Origin: Bacillota bacterium
GTDB taxonomy: Bacteria; Bacillota; Clostridia; Christensenellales; SZUA-584
Direction: 5' to 3'
Assembly (NCBI GenBank): GCA_023408075.1
Contig: JAEYKW010000030.1
Coordinates: 88,805 to 152,804 of the forward strand
DNA: 64,000 nucleotides
A program made the translations under genes and the position numbers. This document shows, in pieces, positions 24,162 to 32,941 of the stretch. The notes under the pieces were generated by a model. It did not search any database, was not told the origin of the DNA, and saw nothing but the letters and a program-made list of their open reading frames with translations. Position 1 is the stretch's first letter. Each line of letters starts with the position of its first letter.

Positions 24162-25352
24162 ATGAAAACGCAGGATATCGCGCAGCTCGATCAAAAGTAC
24201 TACAGCCCCGTGTTCGGTCAGCGTCTGCCCGTCAGCTTTGTGAAGGGCGAGGACGTTTATCTGATCGACAACGAAGGCAACCGCTATACCGATTTTCTTT
24301 CGGGCATTGCAGTCAATTGCTTTGGCTATTCGGACGACGGGCTTAAAAAAACGCTCTGCGATACCGTGAACAGCCTCATGCACACGAGCAACTACTTTTA
24401 CAACGAAACGCAGGCGAAGCTGGCCCAGCGGCTCTGCGAAGCCACGGGGTACGACAATGTGTTTCTCGGGAACAGCGGCGCGGAAGCGGTGGAAGGGGCC
24501 TTGAAGCTTGCGCGCAAGGTTTTCTTTGCGGCGGAAGCGCCACGTGCCGAGGTGATCACGATGCAGGGCAGCTTTCACGGGCGCACGCTCGCGACGCTGG
24601 CCGCGACGGGACAGGAGCGGTTCCACATTCCGTATGAACCGCTGATGCCCGAGTTCACGCATGTGCCGCCGAACGACATCGGGGCGCTTGAAGCGGCTGT
24701 GAGCGGCAACACGGCGGCGGTGCTGATCGAGCCCATTATGGGCGAGGGCGGCGTGATACCGATAACTCCAGATTATTATCAGGCTGTGCGGCGTCTCTGT
24801 GACAGGCACGGCGCGCTGATGATGGCCGACGAGATACAGACGGGCATGGGGCGCACGGGCGAACTGCTCGCATCTCCGGCGCTCGGCGCGATGCCTGACA
24901 TTGTGGTGCTCGCCAAGTCCCTCGGCGCGGGCGTGCCGATCGGCGCGTTTCTTGCGCGCGGCAGGGCGGCTAAAGCATTTGCCGCGGGAGACCACGGCTC
25001 CACATTCGGCGGCAACTATCTCGCCTGTGCGGCGGCGTATCACGTGACAAACAAGCTGCTTGATACCGATATTTTGGCTCATGTCAGGGAAATGGGCGCA
25101 TACTTTAAAGATCAGCTACTGGCCCTTAAAGACGGCTGCCCGGCCATAAGCGAGGTGCGGGGCAGCGGCCTGATGCTCGGCGTTGATCTTGATCCATCCG
25201 TTTCCGCTCTGGAAATAAAAAAGAAGCTGCTGAGCGCAGGCTTTGTGTCGGCGACGGCGGGCGTCAACGTGCTGCGGTTTCTGCCGCCGTACGTGATACA
25301 AAAAACGCATATCGACAGCCTGATTGAAGCATTGAAGAAACTGTTTGCATAA
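24162..25352 (+). CDS. argD: Acetylornithine aminotransferase
   Basis: A 396-aa class III PLP-dependent aminotransferase converting N-acetylglutamate semialdehyde to N-acetylornithine. The PLP Lys sits in DIVVLAKSLGAGVPIGAF; the cofactor loop is NSGAEAVEGALKLAR, the PLP-ring Asp is in LMMADEIQTGMGRTG, and GSTFGGNYLAC is typical. Length and motifs fit ArgD rather than ornithine or GABA aminotransferase, and the position four bases behind argB supports it. It is followed by a 350-base repeat-bearing gap. Confidence 0.96.
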   Translation: MKTQDIAQLDQKYYSPVFGQRLPVSFVKGEDVYLIDNEGNRYTDFLSGIAVNCFGYSDDGLKKTLCDTVNSLMHTSNYFYNETQAKLAQRLCEATGYDNVFLGNSGAEAVEGALKLARKVFFAAEAPRAEVITMQGSFHGRTLATLAATGQERFHIPYEPLMPEFTHVPPNDIGALEAAVSGNTAAVLIEPIMGEGGVIPITPDYYQAVRRLCDRHGALMMADEIQTGMGRTGELLASPALGAMPDIVVLAKSLGAGVPIGAFLARGRAAKAFAAGDHGSTFGGNYLACAAAYHVTNKLLDTDILAHVREMGAYFKDQLLALKDGCPAISEVRGSGLMLGVDLDPSVSALEIKKKLLSAGFVSATAGVNVLRFLPPYVIQKTHIDSLIEALKKLFA

Positions 25353-25356
25353 TCTC

Positions 25357-25700
25357 AGGCTGTTGACAAAGTGGTGGGTGTCATTGCTATGGAAAGTAGC
25401 TAATCCAGTCATCCTGAGGAGCGTAGCGACGAAGGATCTGTTGAGACAGATTCTTTTCCACTCCCGTAGTCACTTCGCTACACTCGTTCAGAATGACCGC
25501 TAACCTGTCTTTTCGTTTATTGTGGTGCTATAGTGCATGATGATTTTGAGTGAGCGTAAGCGATCGACTACGCAGTGGACTAAAATCCCATGGTTAAAGC
25601 GTTTTGCCATGGGATGCGTTCCGTTTCGCAGTCACGCCGATTTGCTTCTCAGCAATGACAAGTGCGGGCTTTTCATCAAGCTGAATAATCTCGGAGGTTT
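25357..25700. repeat. Dispersed palindromic element between argD and carB
   Basis: The gap begins CTGTTGACAAAGTGGTG...TGTCATT and ends AATGACAAGTGCGGG-CTTTTCATCAA; the ends are imperfect inverted repeats. The inner part 25537-25690 matches 55348-55475 closely (GAGTGAGCGTAAGCGA, AAAGCGTTTTGCCATGGG). It appears to contain two nested units (25357-25500 with GAGGAGCGTAGCGACGAAGG, and 25528-25690). No gene is present, and no carA. Confidence 0.65.
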
Positions 25701-25703
25701 TCA

Positions 25704-28700
25704 ATGCCCAGAAGAGATGATCTTAAAAAAATACTCGTGATCGGCTCCGGCCCGATCGTAATCGGTCAGGCGGCGGAGTTCGACTATTCGGGCACGCAGG
25801 CCTGCAAGGCGCTGCGCGAAGAGCACTACGAGGTGGTGCTGATCAATTCGAACCCGGCCACAATCATGACCGACGCGGAGATGGCCGACCGCGTGTATAT
25901 CGAGCCGATCACGCTCGAAACGGTCAGCAACATCCTCCGGCAGGAGCGTCCGCAGGGCATCATCGCGACCTTGGGCGGGCAGACGGGGCTCAACATGGCG
26001 GTGGAGCTGGCGGACAGCGGCATACTTGATGAGCTCGAAATTGAGCTGCTCGGCACGTCGCTCGAATCCATCAAGCTCGCCGAAGACCGCGAGCTGTTTA
26101 AAGCGACGATGGAATCGATCGGCGAGAAGGTTGCGCGCAGCGTGATCGCGAGTTCGATTGGTGAAGCGATGGCTTTTGCCGAAGACAACGGTTTTCCGGT
26201 CATCATCCGCCCCGCGTATACGCTCGGCGGCACGGGCGGCGGCATTGCGCATAACCTCGAGGAGCTTAAAAACATCACCGCGACGGGCCTCAGCTTCTCA
26301 ATGATCAATCAGGTGCTGCTCGAGCAGAGCGTCGCCGGATACAAAGAGATTGAATACGAAGTGATGCGCGACGCAAAGGACAACTGCATTGTGGTCTGCA
26401 ATATGGAGAACATCGACCCGGTGGGCATCCATACGGGCGACAGCATCGTGGTCGCGCCGTCGCAGACGCTTTCGGATAAGGAATACCAGATGCTCCGCAG
26501 CGCGTCGATCAAGATCATCCGCGCGCTCAAAATTAAGGGCGGCTGCAATGTGCAGTACGCGCTGAACCCCGATACCTACGATTATGTGGTGATTGAGGTG
26601 AACCCGCGCGTGAGCCGGTCTTCCGCGCTCGCGTCCAAAGCGACGGGCTACCCGATCGCGCGCGCCGCTGCCAAAATCGCGGTGGGCTTTGGGCTCGACG
26701 AAATCACAAACCCGATCACAGGCGAAACATGCGCCTGCTTCGAGCCCGCGCTCGACTATGTGGTCACCAAGGTGCCGCGCTGGCCGTTTGACAAATTCGT
26801 GACCGCGACACGCACGCTCGGCACGCAGATGAAGGCGACGGGCGAGGTGATGGCGATCGGCCGCAATATAGAGGAATCGCTGTTAAAAGCGATCGACAGC
26901 CTCGATGTGAAGCTCGATTACCAGCTCGGTATGCTGAGCATATCCAAGTGGAGCAATGCGGAGATAGAAAACTCGCTCAAAAACCCCGACGACGAGCGCA
27001 TATTTGTGGTGTCTGAGGCGCTGATGCGCGGCTACACGGTGGACCGGATATTTGATATCACCAAGATTGACAAGTTCTTTATCAGCAAGCTTAAAAACAT
27101 CGTGACGATTGCGCAGGAGCTCAAAAGCTGCACAATCGATACGCTGAGCACAGAGCTCTTGAAAAAATGCAAGAAATACGGCTTCGGCGACAGCTACATC
27201 GCGAACCTGCTCGGTACGCAGGAGGCCGCCGTCAAGGCGCTGCGCGGCGCACTCGGCATAAAGCCGACATATAAAATGGTGGACACCTGCGCGGGCGAGT
27301 TTGAGGCCAGAACGCCGTACTACTATTCGTGCTACGACAGCGCGGACGAATCGCGCGACAGCGGGCGCAAAAAGGTCGTCGTGCTCGGCAGCGGGCCGAT
27401 ACGCATCGGACAGGGCATCGAGTTCGATTACTGCTCTGTGCATTCGGTGCTCGCGCTCAAAAGCCTTGGCTATGAGTCGATCATCATCAACTCGAACCCC
27501 GAGACGGTATCGACCGACTTTGACACGAGCGACAAGCTCTATTTTGAGCCGCTCACGCGCGAATGCGTACTCGATGTGATTCAGCGCGAGCAGCCCGTGG
27601 GTGTGGTCGTGCAGTTCGGCGGACAGACCGCGATCAATCTCGCCGCGCCGCTCGCCAAGGTGGGCGTCAATATACTCGGCACATCGGTGGATGGCATCGA
27701 CCGCGCGGAGGACAGAGACCGCTTTTTAAAGGCGCTCGAAAAGCTCGGCATACCGCTGCCTGCGGGCGCGACGGCATTTTCCATCAGCAGCGCCATCGCA
27801 ATTGCGGAGCGCATCGGCTTCCCGGTGCTTGTGCGTCCGTCATACGTGCTCGGCGGACGCGCGATGGAGATCGTATACAACACGAAGGAGCTTGAGGAAT
27901 ACATGCTCGCTGCGGCGAAAATCACGCCCGAACATCCCGTGCTGATCGACAAATACGTGCTTGGCAAAGAGGTGGAGATCGACGGCATCTGCGACGGCAC
28001 CGACGCGCTGATCGTCGGCGTGATGGAGCATATCGAGCGCGCAGGCGTTCATTCGGGCGACAGCTTCGCGGTGTACCCGTCGCAGAACATTTCTGCGGAG
28101 ACCAAACGAACGATTGTGGATTACGCAATACGCATCGGCCTTGAGCTGCAGATCAAAGGACTCTACAACATTCAGTTCGTGATCGACGGCGGGGGTCAGG
28201 TGCACGTGCTCGAGGTCAACCCGCGTGCGAGCCGCACGGTGCCGATACTCTCCAAAGTGACGGGTGTGCCGATGGTGTCTCTCGCGACGCGCGTTATGAT
28301 GGGGGAGACGCTCGCAGCTATGGGGTATCAAACGGAGCTTTATAAAGAGAGCCGTCTGGTCACGGTCAAAGCCCCCGTGTTTTCGTTCTCCAAGCTGACC
28401 ACGGTGGATATTTTCTTAGGACCCGAGATGAAATCGACAGGCGAGGTGATGGGCACCGATTTGACGTTCCTCGCGGCGCTTAAAAAAGCATTTGTGGCGT
28501 CCGGCGTCAAGCCGCCGCGTGCCAATAAGCCGATACTGTTCTCGATCACCGACCGTGACAAGGAAGAGGCGCTGGCCTTTGCGCGGCAGATGAAGCAGAT
28601 GGACTTTGCCATCACCTGCACCGACAAAACGTTCGGCTACTTTACATCCGAGGGGCTCGCATGCACGCTCGTGAGCAAGAACGACGTGGTGCTTGCGCTC

Positions 28701-28907
28701 AAGGATAAAAAGATATCCATGGTGATCAATACGCCCACACGCGGCAAGCTCTCCGACAGGCTCGGGTTTATGCTGCGACGAACGGCGATGGAATTCAATG
28801 TGCCGTGCATCACGTCGATGGATACACTCGGCGCCATGCTGTCCGTCATGACGGCGGAAAGTATAGAAGAACACCATATCCCGCTCGGGGACTATTTGAA
28901 ATATTAA
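25704..28907 (+). CDS. carB: Carbamoyl-phosphate synthase large subunit
   Basis: 1067 aa making carbamoyl phosphate from bicarbonate, ATP and ammonia supplied by CarA. It contains two homologous ATP-grasp halves (first from IGSGPIVIGQAAEFDYSGTQ, second from LGSGPIRIGQGIEFDYCSVH), an oligomerisation domain between them and a C-terminal MGS-like allosteric domain (from about residue 935). Substrate motifs (EVNPRVSRSSALASKATGYP and EVNPRASRTVPILSKVTGVP) are intact. GGAGG lies ahead of the ATG. The small subunit gene carA, normally adjacent, is missing here. Followed by argF after 16 bases. Confidence 0.97.
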   Translation: MPRRDDLKKILVIGSGPIVIGQAAEFDYSGTQACKALREEHYEVVLINSNPATIMTDAEMADRVYIEPITLETVSNILRQERPQGIIATLGGQTGLNMAVELADSGILDELEIELLGTSLESIKLAEDRELFKATMESIGEKVARSVIASSIGEAMAFAEDNGFPVIIRPAYTLGGTGGGIAHNLEELKNITATGLSFSMINQVLLEQSVAGYKEIEYEVMRDAKDNCIVVCNMENIDPVGIHTGDSIVVAPSQTLSDKEYQMLRSASIKIIRALKIKGGCNVQYALNPDTYDYVVIEVNPRVSRSSALASKATGYPIARAAAKIAVGFGLDEITNPITGETCACFEPALDYVVTKVPRWPFDKFVTATRTLGTQMKATGEVMAIGRNIEESLLKAIDSLDVKLDYQLGMLSISKWSNAEIENSLKNPDDERIFVVSEALMRGYTVDRIFDITKIDKFFISKLKNIVTIAQELKSCTIDTLSTELLKKCKKYGFGDSYIANLLGTQEAAVKALRGALGIKPTYKMVDTCAGEFEARTPYYYSCYDSADESRDSGRKKVVVLGSGPIRIGQGIEFDYCSVHSVLALKSLGYESIIINSNPETVSTDFDTSDKLYFEPLTRECVLDVIQREQPVGVVVQFGGQTAINLAAPLAKVGVNILGTSVDGIDRAEDRDRFLKALEKLGIPLPAGATAFSISSAIAIAERIGFPVLVRPSYVLGGRAMEIVYNTKELEEYMLAAAKITPEHPVLIDKYVLGKEVEIDGICDGTDALIVGVMEHIERAGVHSGDSFAVYPSQNISAETKRTIVDYAIRIGLELQIKGLYNIQFVIDGGGQVHVLEVNPRASRTVPILSKVTGVPMVSLATRVMMGETLAAMGYQTELYKESRLVTVKAPVFSFSKLTTVDIFLGPEMKSTGEVMGTDLTFLAALKKAFVASGVKPPRANKPILFSITDRDKEEALAFARQMKQMDFAITCTDKTFGYFTSEGLACTLVSKNDVVLALKDKKISMVINTPTRGKLSDRLGFMLRRTAMEFNVPCITSMDTLGAMLSVMTAESIEEHHIPLGDYLKY

Positions 28908-28923
28908 ATGAGGTGACTGTTAC

Positions 28924-29883
28924 ATGATTGATCTTATGAGTTACAAGCCAGAGAAGGAGTTCGCGCAGAAGCATCTGCTGCGTCTGTCCGACTACACGCC
29001 GGATGAAATAATGCAGGTATTGAGCCTGGGGCTTAAGCTTAAAAAACAGCTCAAAGAGGGGCTGCGTCCGCCGCTGCTCGCGGGCAAGATACTCGCGATG
29101 ATATTTACGAAGAGCTCCACGAGGACGCGCGTGTCATTTGAGGCGGGCATCTATCAGCTTGGCGGCACCGCACAGTTTTTAAGCAGCAACGATATACAGC
29201 TCGGACGCGGCGAGCCGATCAGCGATACGGCACAGGTGCTCTCGCGCATGGTGGACGGCATCATGATTCGCACGTTCAAGCAAAGTGACGTGGAGGATCT
29301 CGCGCAATACGGCACGATCCCCGTCATCAACGGGCTCACCGATCTGCTGCATCCGTGCCAGATACTCGCCGACCTGATGACATATTATGAGCACAAGGGC
29401 AGCTTTTCCGGCAAGCTTGCGTTCATCGGCGACGGAAACAATGTGGCGAATTCGCTGCTTGTAGGCTGTGGCAAGCTCGGTCTTGATATGACGCTGGCGT
29501 GCCCCCAAGGGTTTGAGCCGGATGCGCAGGTGCTTGCAGCGGCGCAGGAAGCCGCGGCGCAGAGCGGCGCGAAGCTGGTGGTGACGCACGATCCGAATGA
29601 AGCCGCCGAAGGCGCGGACGCGGTGTATACCGACGTGTGGGCAAGCATGGGGCAGGAGAGCGGCGCGCAGGACAAATACGCGCATTTCACGGATTATCAG
29701 GTAAACGATAAGCTCACGGCAAAGTGCAAAAGCGATTACATCTTCCTGCACTGCCTGCCCGCGCACAGGGGCGAAGAGGTCACGGCGGACGTGATAGACG
29801 GGCCGCACAGCGTGGTTTTCGACGAAGCCGAAAACCGTCTGCACGCGCAGAAAGCCGTGATGGCGCTGTTGATGGGCAAATAA
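28924..29883 (+). CDS. argF: Ornithine carbamoyltransferase
   Basis: A 319-aa transferase forming citrulline from ornithine and carbamoyl phosphate. It contains the carbamoyl-phosphate loop FTKSSTRTRVSFE, the HPCQ motif (LLHPCQILADLMT) and the ornithine-specific DVWASMGQE and FLHCLPAHRGEEV, which separate it from aspartate carbamoyltransferase. It directly uses the product of the preceding carB. Last gene of the cluster, with a weak terminator at 29882. Confidence 0.97.
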   Translation: MIDLMSYKPEKEFAQKHLLRLSDYTPDEIMQVLSLGLKLKKQLKEGLRPPLLAGKILAMIFTKSSTRTRVSFEAGIYQLGGTAQFLSSNDIQLGRGEPISDTAQVLSRMVDGIMIRTFKQSDVEDLAQYGTIPVINGLTDLLHPCQILADLMTYYEHKGSFSGKLAFIGDGNNVANSLLVGCGKLGLDMTLACPQGFEPDAQVLAAAQEAAAQSGAKLVVTHDPNEAAEGADAVYTDVWASMGQESGAQDKYAHFTDYQVNDKLTAKCKSDYIFLHCLPAHRGEEVTADVIDGPHSVVFDEAENRLHAQKAVMALLMGK

Positions 29884-29899
29884 AGCGATTACGCTTTTT
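29882..29899 (+). terminator. Weak terminator after argF
   Basis: AAAGCG (29882-29887), loop ATTA, CGCTTT (29892-29897), then further T residues. The short stem overlaps the argF stop codon, so confidence is moderate. Confidence 0.5.
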
Positions 29900-30300
29900 A
29901 GGCGACAATTGCTGCTTATACACGCATGAGGTAAGGCGTACCGTTAAGGAATGGGCTTACCCCTCCGGGGTATAGGAATACTTTTTTTAAACGTATATCT
30001 AGAATGCTTCAAGTTGTAAGGGTAGGGTCTCTGACCCTTCCGCGAAGGTACGCAAAGGGTGTCGTGCCCGACAGGCCATGCATTAATGTCATATGATGTA
30101 AACTCCCTCCGTCAATTGCCGGATTTGAATCCGTCAATTGCCACCTCCCTCGGCGAGGGAGGCAAGGGTGCCGCGTACAATAGCTCCCTCTTTGAGGGGG
30201 CTGTCGCCTATGGCGACTGGGGGAGTTAAATTTGACCAGGTCAAACCGTCGGCACACCGGGATGCCGCACCCTGCCTTAATAAACTCGGGCGATCACTGA
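29900..30300. repeat. CTCCCTC-type dispersed repeat region
   Basis: About 430 bases without a gene. Between 30100 and 30235 there are CTCCCTCCGTCAATTGCC, ACCTCCCTCGGCGAGGGAGG and CTCCCTCTTTGAGGGGGCTG followed by GTCGCCTATGGCGAC. These are several short palindromes in a row; CGTCAATTGCC occurs twice. I recall similar sequences as multicopy intergenic repeats in clostridial genomes. The last part, CTCGGGCGATCACTGATCGCCC, is another small hairpin. Confidence 0.55.
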
Positions 30301-30327
30301 TCGCCCCTATGAAAACGGGTAAACATT

Positions 30328-30849
30328 ATGATGGAAAGTATCGTTTTTAAAAAAGCCGCAGACAGCGATCTGGCTGATATCAAGTGCGTGACGCGCAAAG
30401 CGTTCACTGATTACGCGCGCGAACTGCGGCGCGAGGAGAACGTCGCGGCGCTGCACGAAACGGGCGAGGAAATACTGCGCGATATCCGCGAAAAGCATGT
30501 GTACCTCTGCGAGGTGGACGGCGAGGTGGCGGGCAGCGTGCGCTTTGAGGTGCTAAAAGACGGCATTGCGTATCTCTCTCGCCTCGGTGTGGATCCCGAA
30601 TTCCAGTCGCTCGGCATCGGCGGGCTGCTGCTCGAAAAGGTGCGCCGCGAATGCGTCACGCTCGGTGTGCGCGCCATCGCGCTGCACACGGCGAGCCGCA
30701 TGCGCTCGTCCGTCGCGTTCTATTTGAAGAACGGCTACTATATCCATTCGATCACGCGCGACAAAGCTTATATCCGCGCATTCATGGTCAACGAGCTCGC
30801 CGAAATGGATGAGCTTTATGACTATGAGAGCATTGTGGGGAAGAGGTAG
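30328..30849 (+). CDS. GNAT-family N-acetyltransferase
   Basis: A 173-aa acetyltransferase. Motif A is LGVDPEFQSLGIGGLLLEKVRREC, motif B is ALHTASRMRSSVAFYLKNGYYIHSI. The beginning MESIVFKKAADSDLADIKCVTRKAF is typical. Two successive ATG codons (30328, 30331) make the start uncertain by one residue, and the ribosome binding site is weak. Substrate unknown. It follows the repeat region, so it is probably transcribed alone. Confidence 0.85.
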   Translation: MMESIVFKKAADSDLADIKCVTRKAFTDYARELRREENVAALHETGEEILRDIREKHVYLCEVDGEVAGSVRFEVLKDGIAYLSRLGVDPEFQSLGIGGLLLEKVRRECVTLGVRAIALHTASRMRSSVAFYLKNGYYIHSITRDKAYIRAFMVNELAEMDELYDYESIVGKR

Positions 30850-30885
30850 CAGTTCCTCTTATCCTCGGCATTCCCCAAAAAAGCG

Positions 30886-30915
30886 TTGCCTTCTTTGTCA
30901 CAGTGCGTATACAAT
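30886..30915 (+). promoter_or_regulatory. Promoter for the LytTR operon
   Basis: TTGCCT (30886-30891), 18 bases, TACAAT (30910-30915), about 70 bases ahead of the start codon at 30988. This leaves room in the leader for regulator binding. Confidence 0.5.
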
Positions 30916-30987
30916 GAAGACAGCGCTTGTTATTATTTCCAATATCCCCGTTATGGCATAGCGGACCATGTGGGCGAGGACGCGAAA

Positions 30988-31425
30988 ATGAAGATATTTA
31001 TTGAAGAGCCCCCTTTGGGTGAAGAAGATCACGTCATCATCCGCTGCCGGCAGATGAGCAAGGAACTGCTGCAGTTCATCAATAATCTTAAAACGCAAAA
31101 GCCGAATATCGTCGGGCTTAATGGCAGCGACATTCACCGCCTTGACCCGGACGATATCTATTACTTTGAGGCCGTGGACAACAAGGTCTTCATTTATTGC
31201 CGTGAAAAGGTGTTCGAGAGCAAGTATAAGCTGTATGAGGTGGAAGAGATGTTCACCGGCAGCGATTTTTTAAGGGTATCAAAATCGGTCATACTCAATC
31301 TGCGCCGCATCACATTTTTAAGCCCCGCATACAGCGGACGGTTGGAAGCGTCGCTCGACAACGATGAAAAAGTGATTATCTCAAGGCAGTATGTGCCCGA
31401 TCTCAAGAAGAAACTGATGCTGTAG
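30988..31425 (+). CDS. LytTR-domain transcriptional regulator
   Basis: A 145-aa stand-alone LytTR regulator without a receiver domain. Residues of about 50-145 form the LytTR DNA-binding domain (IHRLDPDDIYYFEAVDNKVFIYC, YEVEEMFTGSDFLRVSKSVILNLRRI, SGRLEASLDNDEKVIISRQYVPDLKKKL). ATG 30988 has GAGGA eight bases upstream; the longer frame from 30886 overlaps the promoter. Such regulators are usually held inactive by a small membrane partner; here the next gene encodes a DUF3021 membrane protein 17 bases on. Together with the ABC genes they form one probable operon. Confidence 0.9.
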   Translation: MKIFIEEPPLGEEDHVIIRCRQMSKELLQFINNLKTQKPNIVGLNGSDIHRLDPDDIYYFEAVDNKVFIYCREKVFESKYKLYEVEEMFTGSDFLRVSKSVILNLRRITFLSPAYSGRLEASLDNDEKVIISRQYVPDLKKKLML

Positions 31426-31442
31426 ATAAGGAGGGGTTGATC

Positions 31443-31880
31443 ATGATAATAAAACGGATTAAAGACATGTTGCTCGAATTCTTATTAATCATTGCAGGTA
31501 TATTGCTGTGCACGGCAGTGTTTTGTACTGTATTCTATACCGATGCTCAGTTTGGTGTTGAAATACTTTGGCAGATCGTTGCGCTTGCTTTTTTATGTAC
31601 GTTGCCGGGTTTTGTATTTTTCTCAAAAAAGGAATTGAGCAAGAAGCAGATATTAATCAGGCAGGTTATCCACCTGTGTTTGCTGCTGATTATACTTCTT
31701 TTCTTTGCGTATTTTTGGGAATGGTTATCCCCCCGCAGTGTCGTCCAGCCTGTTATTTTCATCGTCATGTTTGCGCTTGTTTACACAATGGTAGGTTACT
31801 TCTCGTACAAAAGGGATAAAAAGACAGCCAAGCAGCTTAACGAAAGGCTTGAGAAATTTAAGAGCAAGAGCATCGATTGA
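31443..31880 (+). CDS. DUF3021 membrane protein, likely partner of the LytTR regulator
   Basis: 145 aa with four predicted transmembrane helices (about residues 10-32, 40-60, 76-94, 101-119) and a basic cytoplasmic tail (KRDKKTAKQLNERLEKFKSK). The topology and length match DUF3021, and its placement after a LytTR regulator is the known arrangement of LytTR regulatory systems such as HdrRM and BrsRM, in which the membrane protein restrains the regulator. ATG 31443 follows AAGGAGGGG at a good distance; TTG 31437 is an alternative. Confidence 0.82.
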   Translation: MIIKRIKDMLLEFLLIIAGILLCTAVFCTVFYTDAQFGVEILWQIVALAFLCTLPGFVFFSKKELSKKQILIRQVIHLCLLLIILLFFAYFWEWLSPRSVVQPVIFIVMFALVYTMVGYFSYKRDKKTAKQLNERLEKFKSKSID

Positions 31881-32026
31881 TCAAAGTGTTGAATGGTGAG
31901 CGGCAAGTGAAAAACATTTCACTGCCGCTTTTTTGCATCTTGCGTACCATATTCGCATCTTGCTTTCAGGGCTATTGGCGAATTCTCCCTTTGCGGCTAT
32001 TGTGGTCACGAAAGGAGATTTCAAAT

Positions 32027-32941
32027 ATGCAAAAAATAATCGAGGTAAAAAATCTAAAAAAGAGCTACGGCAATTTGCAGGCGGTGAAGGACATCAGCTT
32101 TTATGTGGAACAGGGAAAGCTGTTTTCGTTCCTTGGCCCGAACGGCGCGGGGAAATCCACCACCATCGACATCCTGTGCACACTGCTGGCCTTTGACGGG
32201 GGCGACGTGGCAGTCAACGGCAATAAGCTTGGTGAGAGCGACGAAGACATACGGCGCAGCATCGGCGTGGTGTTTCAGGACAGCGTGCTCGATTCACTGC
32301 TTACGGTGAACGAGAATCTTCGGCTGCGTGCGGGCTTCTATTTTCATGACAAAAACAAGATTAACCAGGCTGTGAGAAACGCAGCCGTCGCCACAGATGT
32401 GATGGGATTTATTGACCGTCCTTACGGGAAGCTGTCGGGCGGCCAACGGCGCCGGGCGGATATAGCACGTGCGCTGCTCAATACGCCGACAATTCTCTTT
32501 CTCGACGAACCCACGACGGGGCTCGATCCGCAAACGCGCAAATCTGTCTGGAACATGATTCAGGAACTCAAGGAAAAAGCGGGCGTAACCGTATTTTTAA
32601 CCACACATTATATGGAGGAAGCGGCGGGTTCAGATTATGTGATCGTGATTGACCGCGGGGAAATCGCCGCCAAGGGAACGCCTGCCGAGCTTAAAGCGCA
32701 GTTTGCCAGCGACCTGCTGCGTCTTGTGAGCAAGGAGGAGCACGCGCTACGCGCTGCACTCGATGAAACGGCCTACGCGTATACGCAGGTGGCCGATCAA
32801 ATGATCGTGAAGCTTGAGAATACGCTGGATGCACTCCCGATCATTGAAAAGTGTCGGGCGTTTATACACGGGTTCGAGGTTTTAAGAGGCACAATGGACG
32901 ACGCGTTTATCACGATCACAGGAAAGGAGATCAGGGAATGA
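32027..32941 (+). CDS. ABC transporter ATPase (DrrA/multidrug type)
   Basis: A 304-aa ATPase with Walker A GPNGAGKSTTID, signature LSGGQRRRADIARALL, Walker B ILFLDEPTTGLDP and H-loop TTHYMEEA, followed by the C-terminal extension found in DrrA-like ATPases of ABC-2 exporters. ATG 32027 has AAAGGAG nine bases upstream; the frame runs 50 codons further up, but this part overlaps the DUF3021 end and is not protein-like. The stop overlaps the permease start (ATGA). Likely controlled by the LytTR regulator in front. Confidence 0.93.
   Translation: MQKIIEVKNLKKSYGNLQAVKDISFYVEQGKLFSFLGPNGAGKSTTIDILCTLLAFDGGDVAVNGNKLGESDEDIRRSIGVVFQDSVLDSLLTVNENLRLRAGFYFHDKNKINQAVRNAAVATDVMGFIDRPYGKLSGGQRRRADIARALLNTPTILFLDEPTTGLDPQTRKSVWNMIQELKEKAGVTVFLTTHYMEEAAGSDYVIVIDRGEIAAKGTPAELKAQFASDLLRLVSKEEHALRAALDETAYAYTQVADQMIVKLENTLDALPIIEKCRAFIHGFEVLRGTMDDAFITITGKEIRE

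Noticed and set aside
24120..25082. Minus-strand frame of 320 codons
   Set aside because: Antisense to argD and full of Arg/His as expected of a GC-rich shadow frame.
30098..30235. CRISPR-like series of short repeats
   Set aside because: Units are palindromic, unequal in length and without regular spacers; they fit dispersed repeats.
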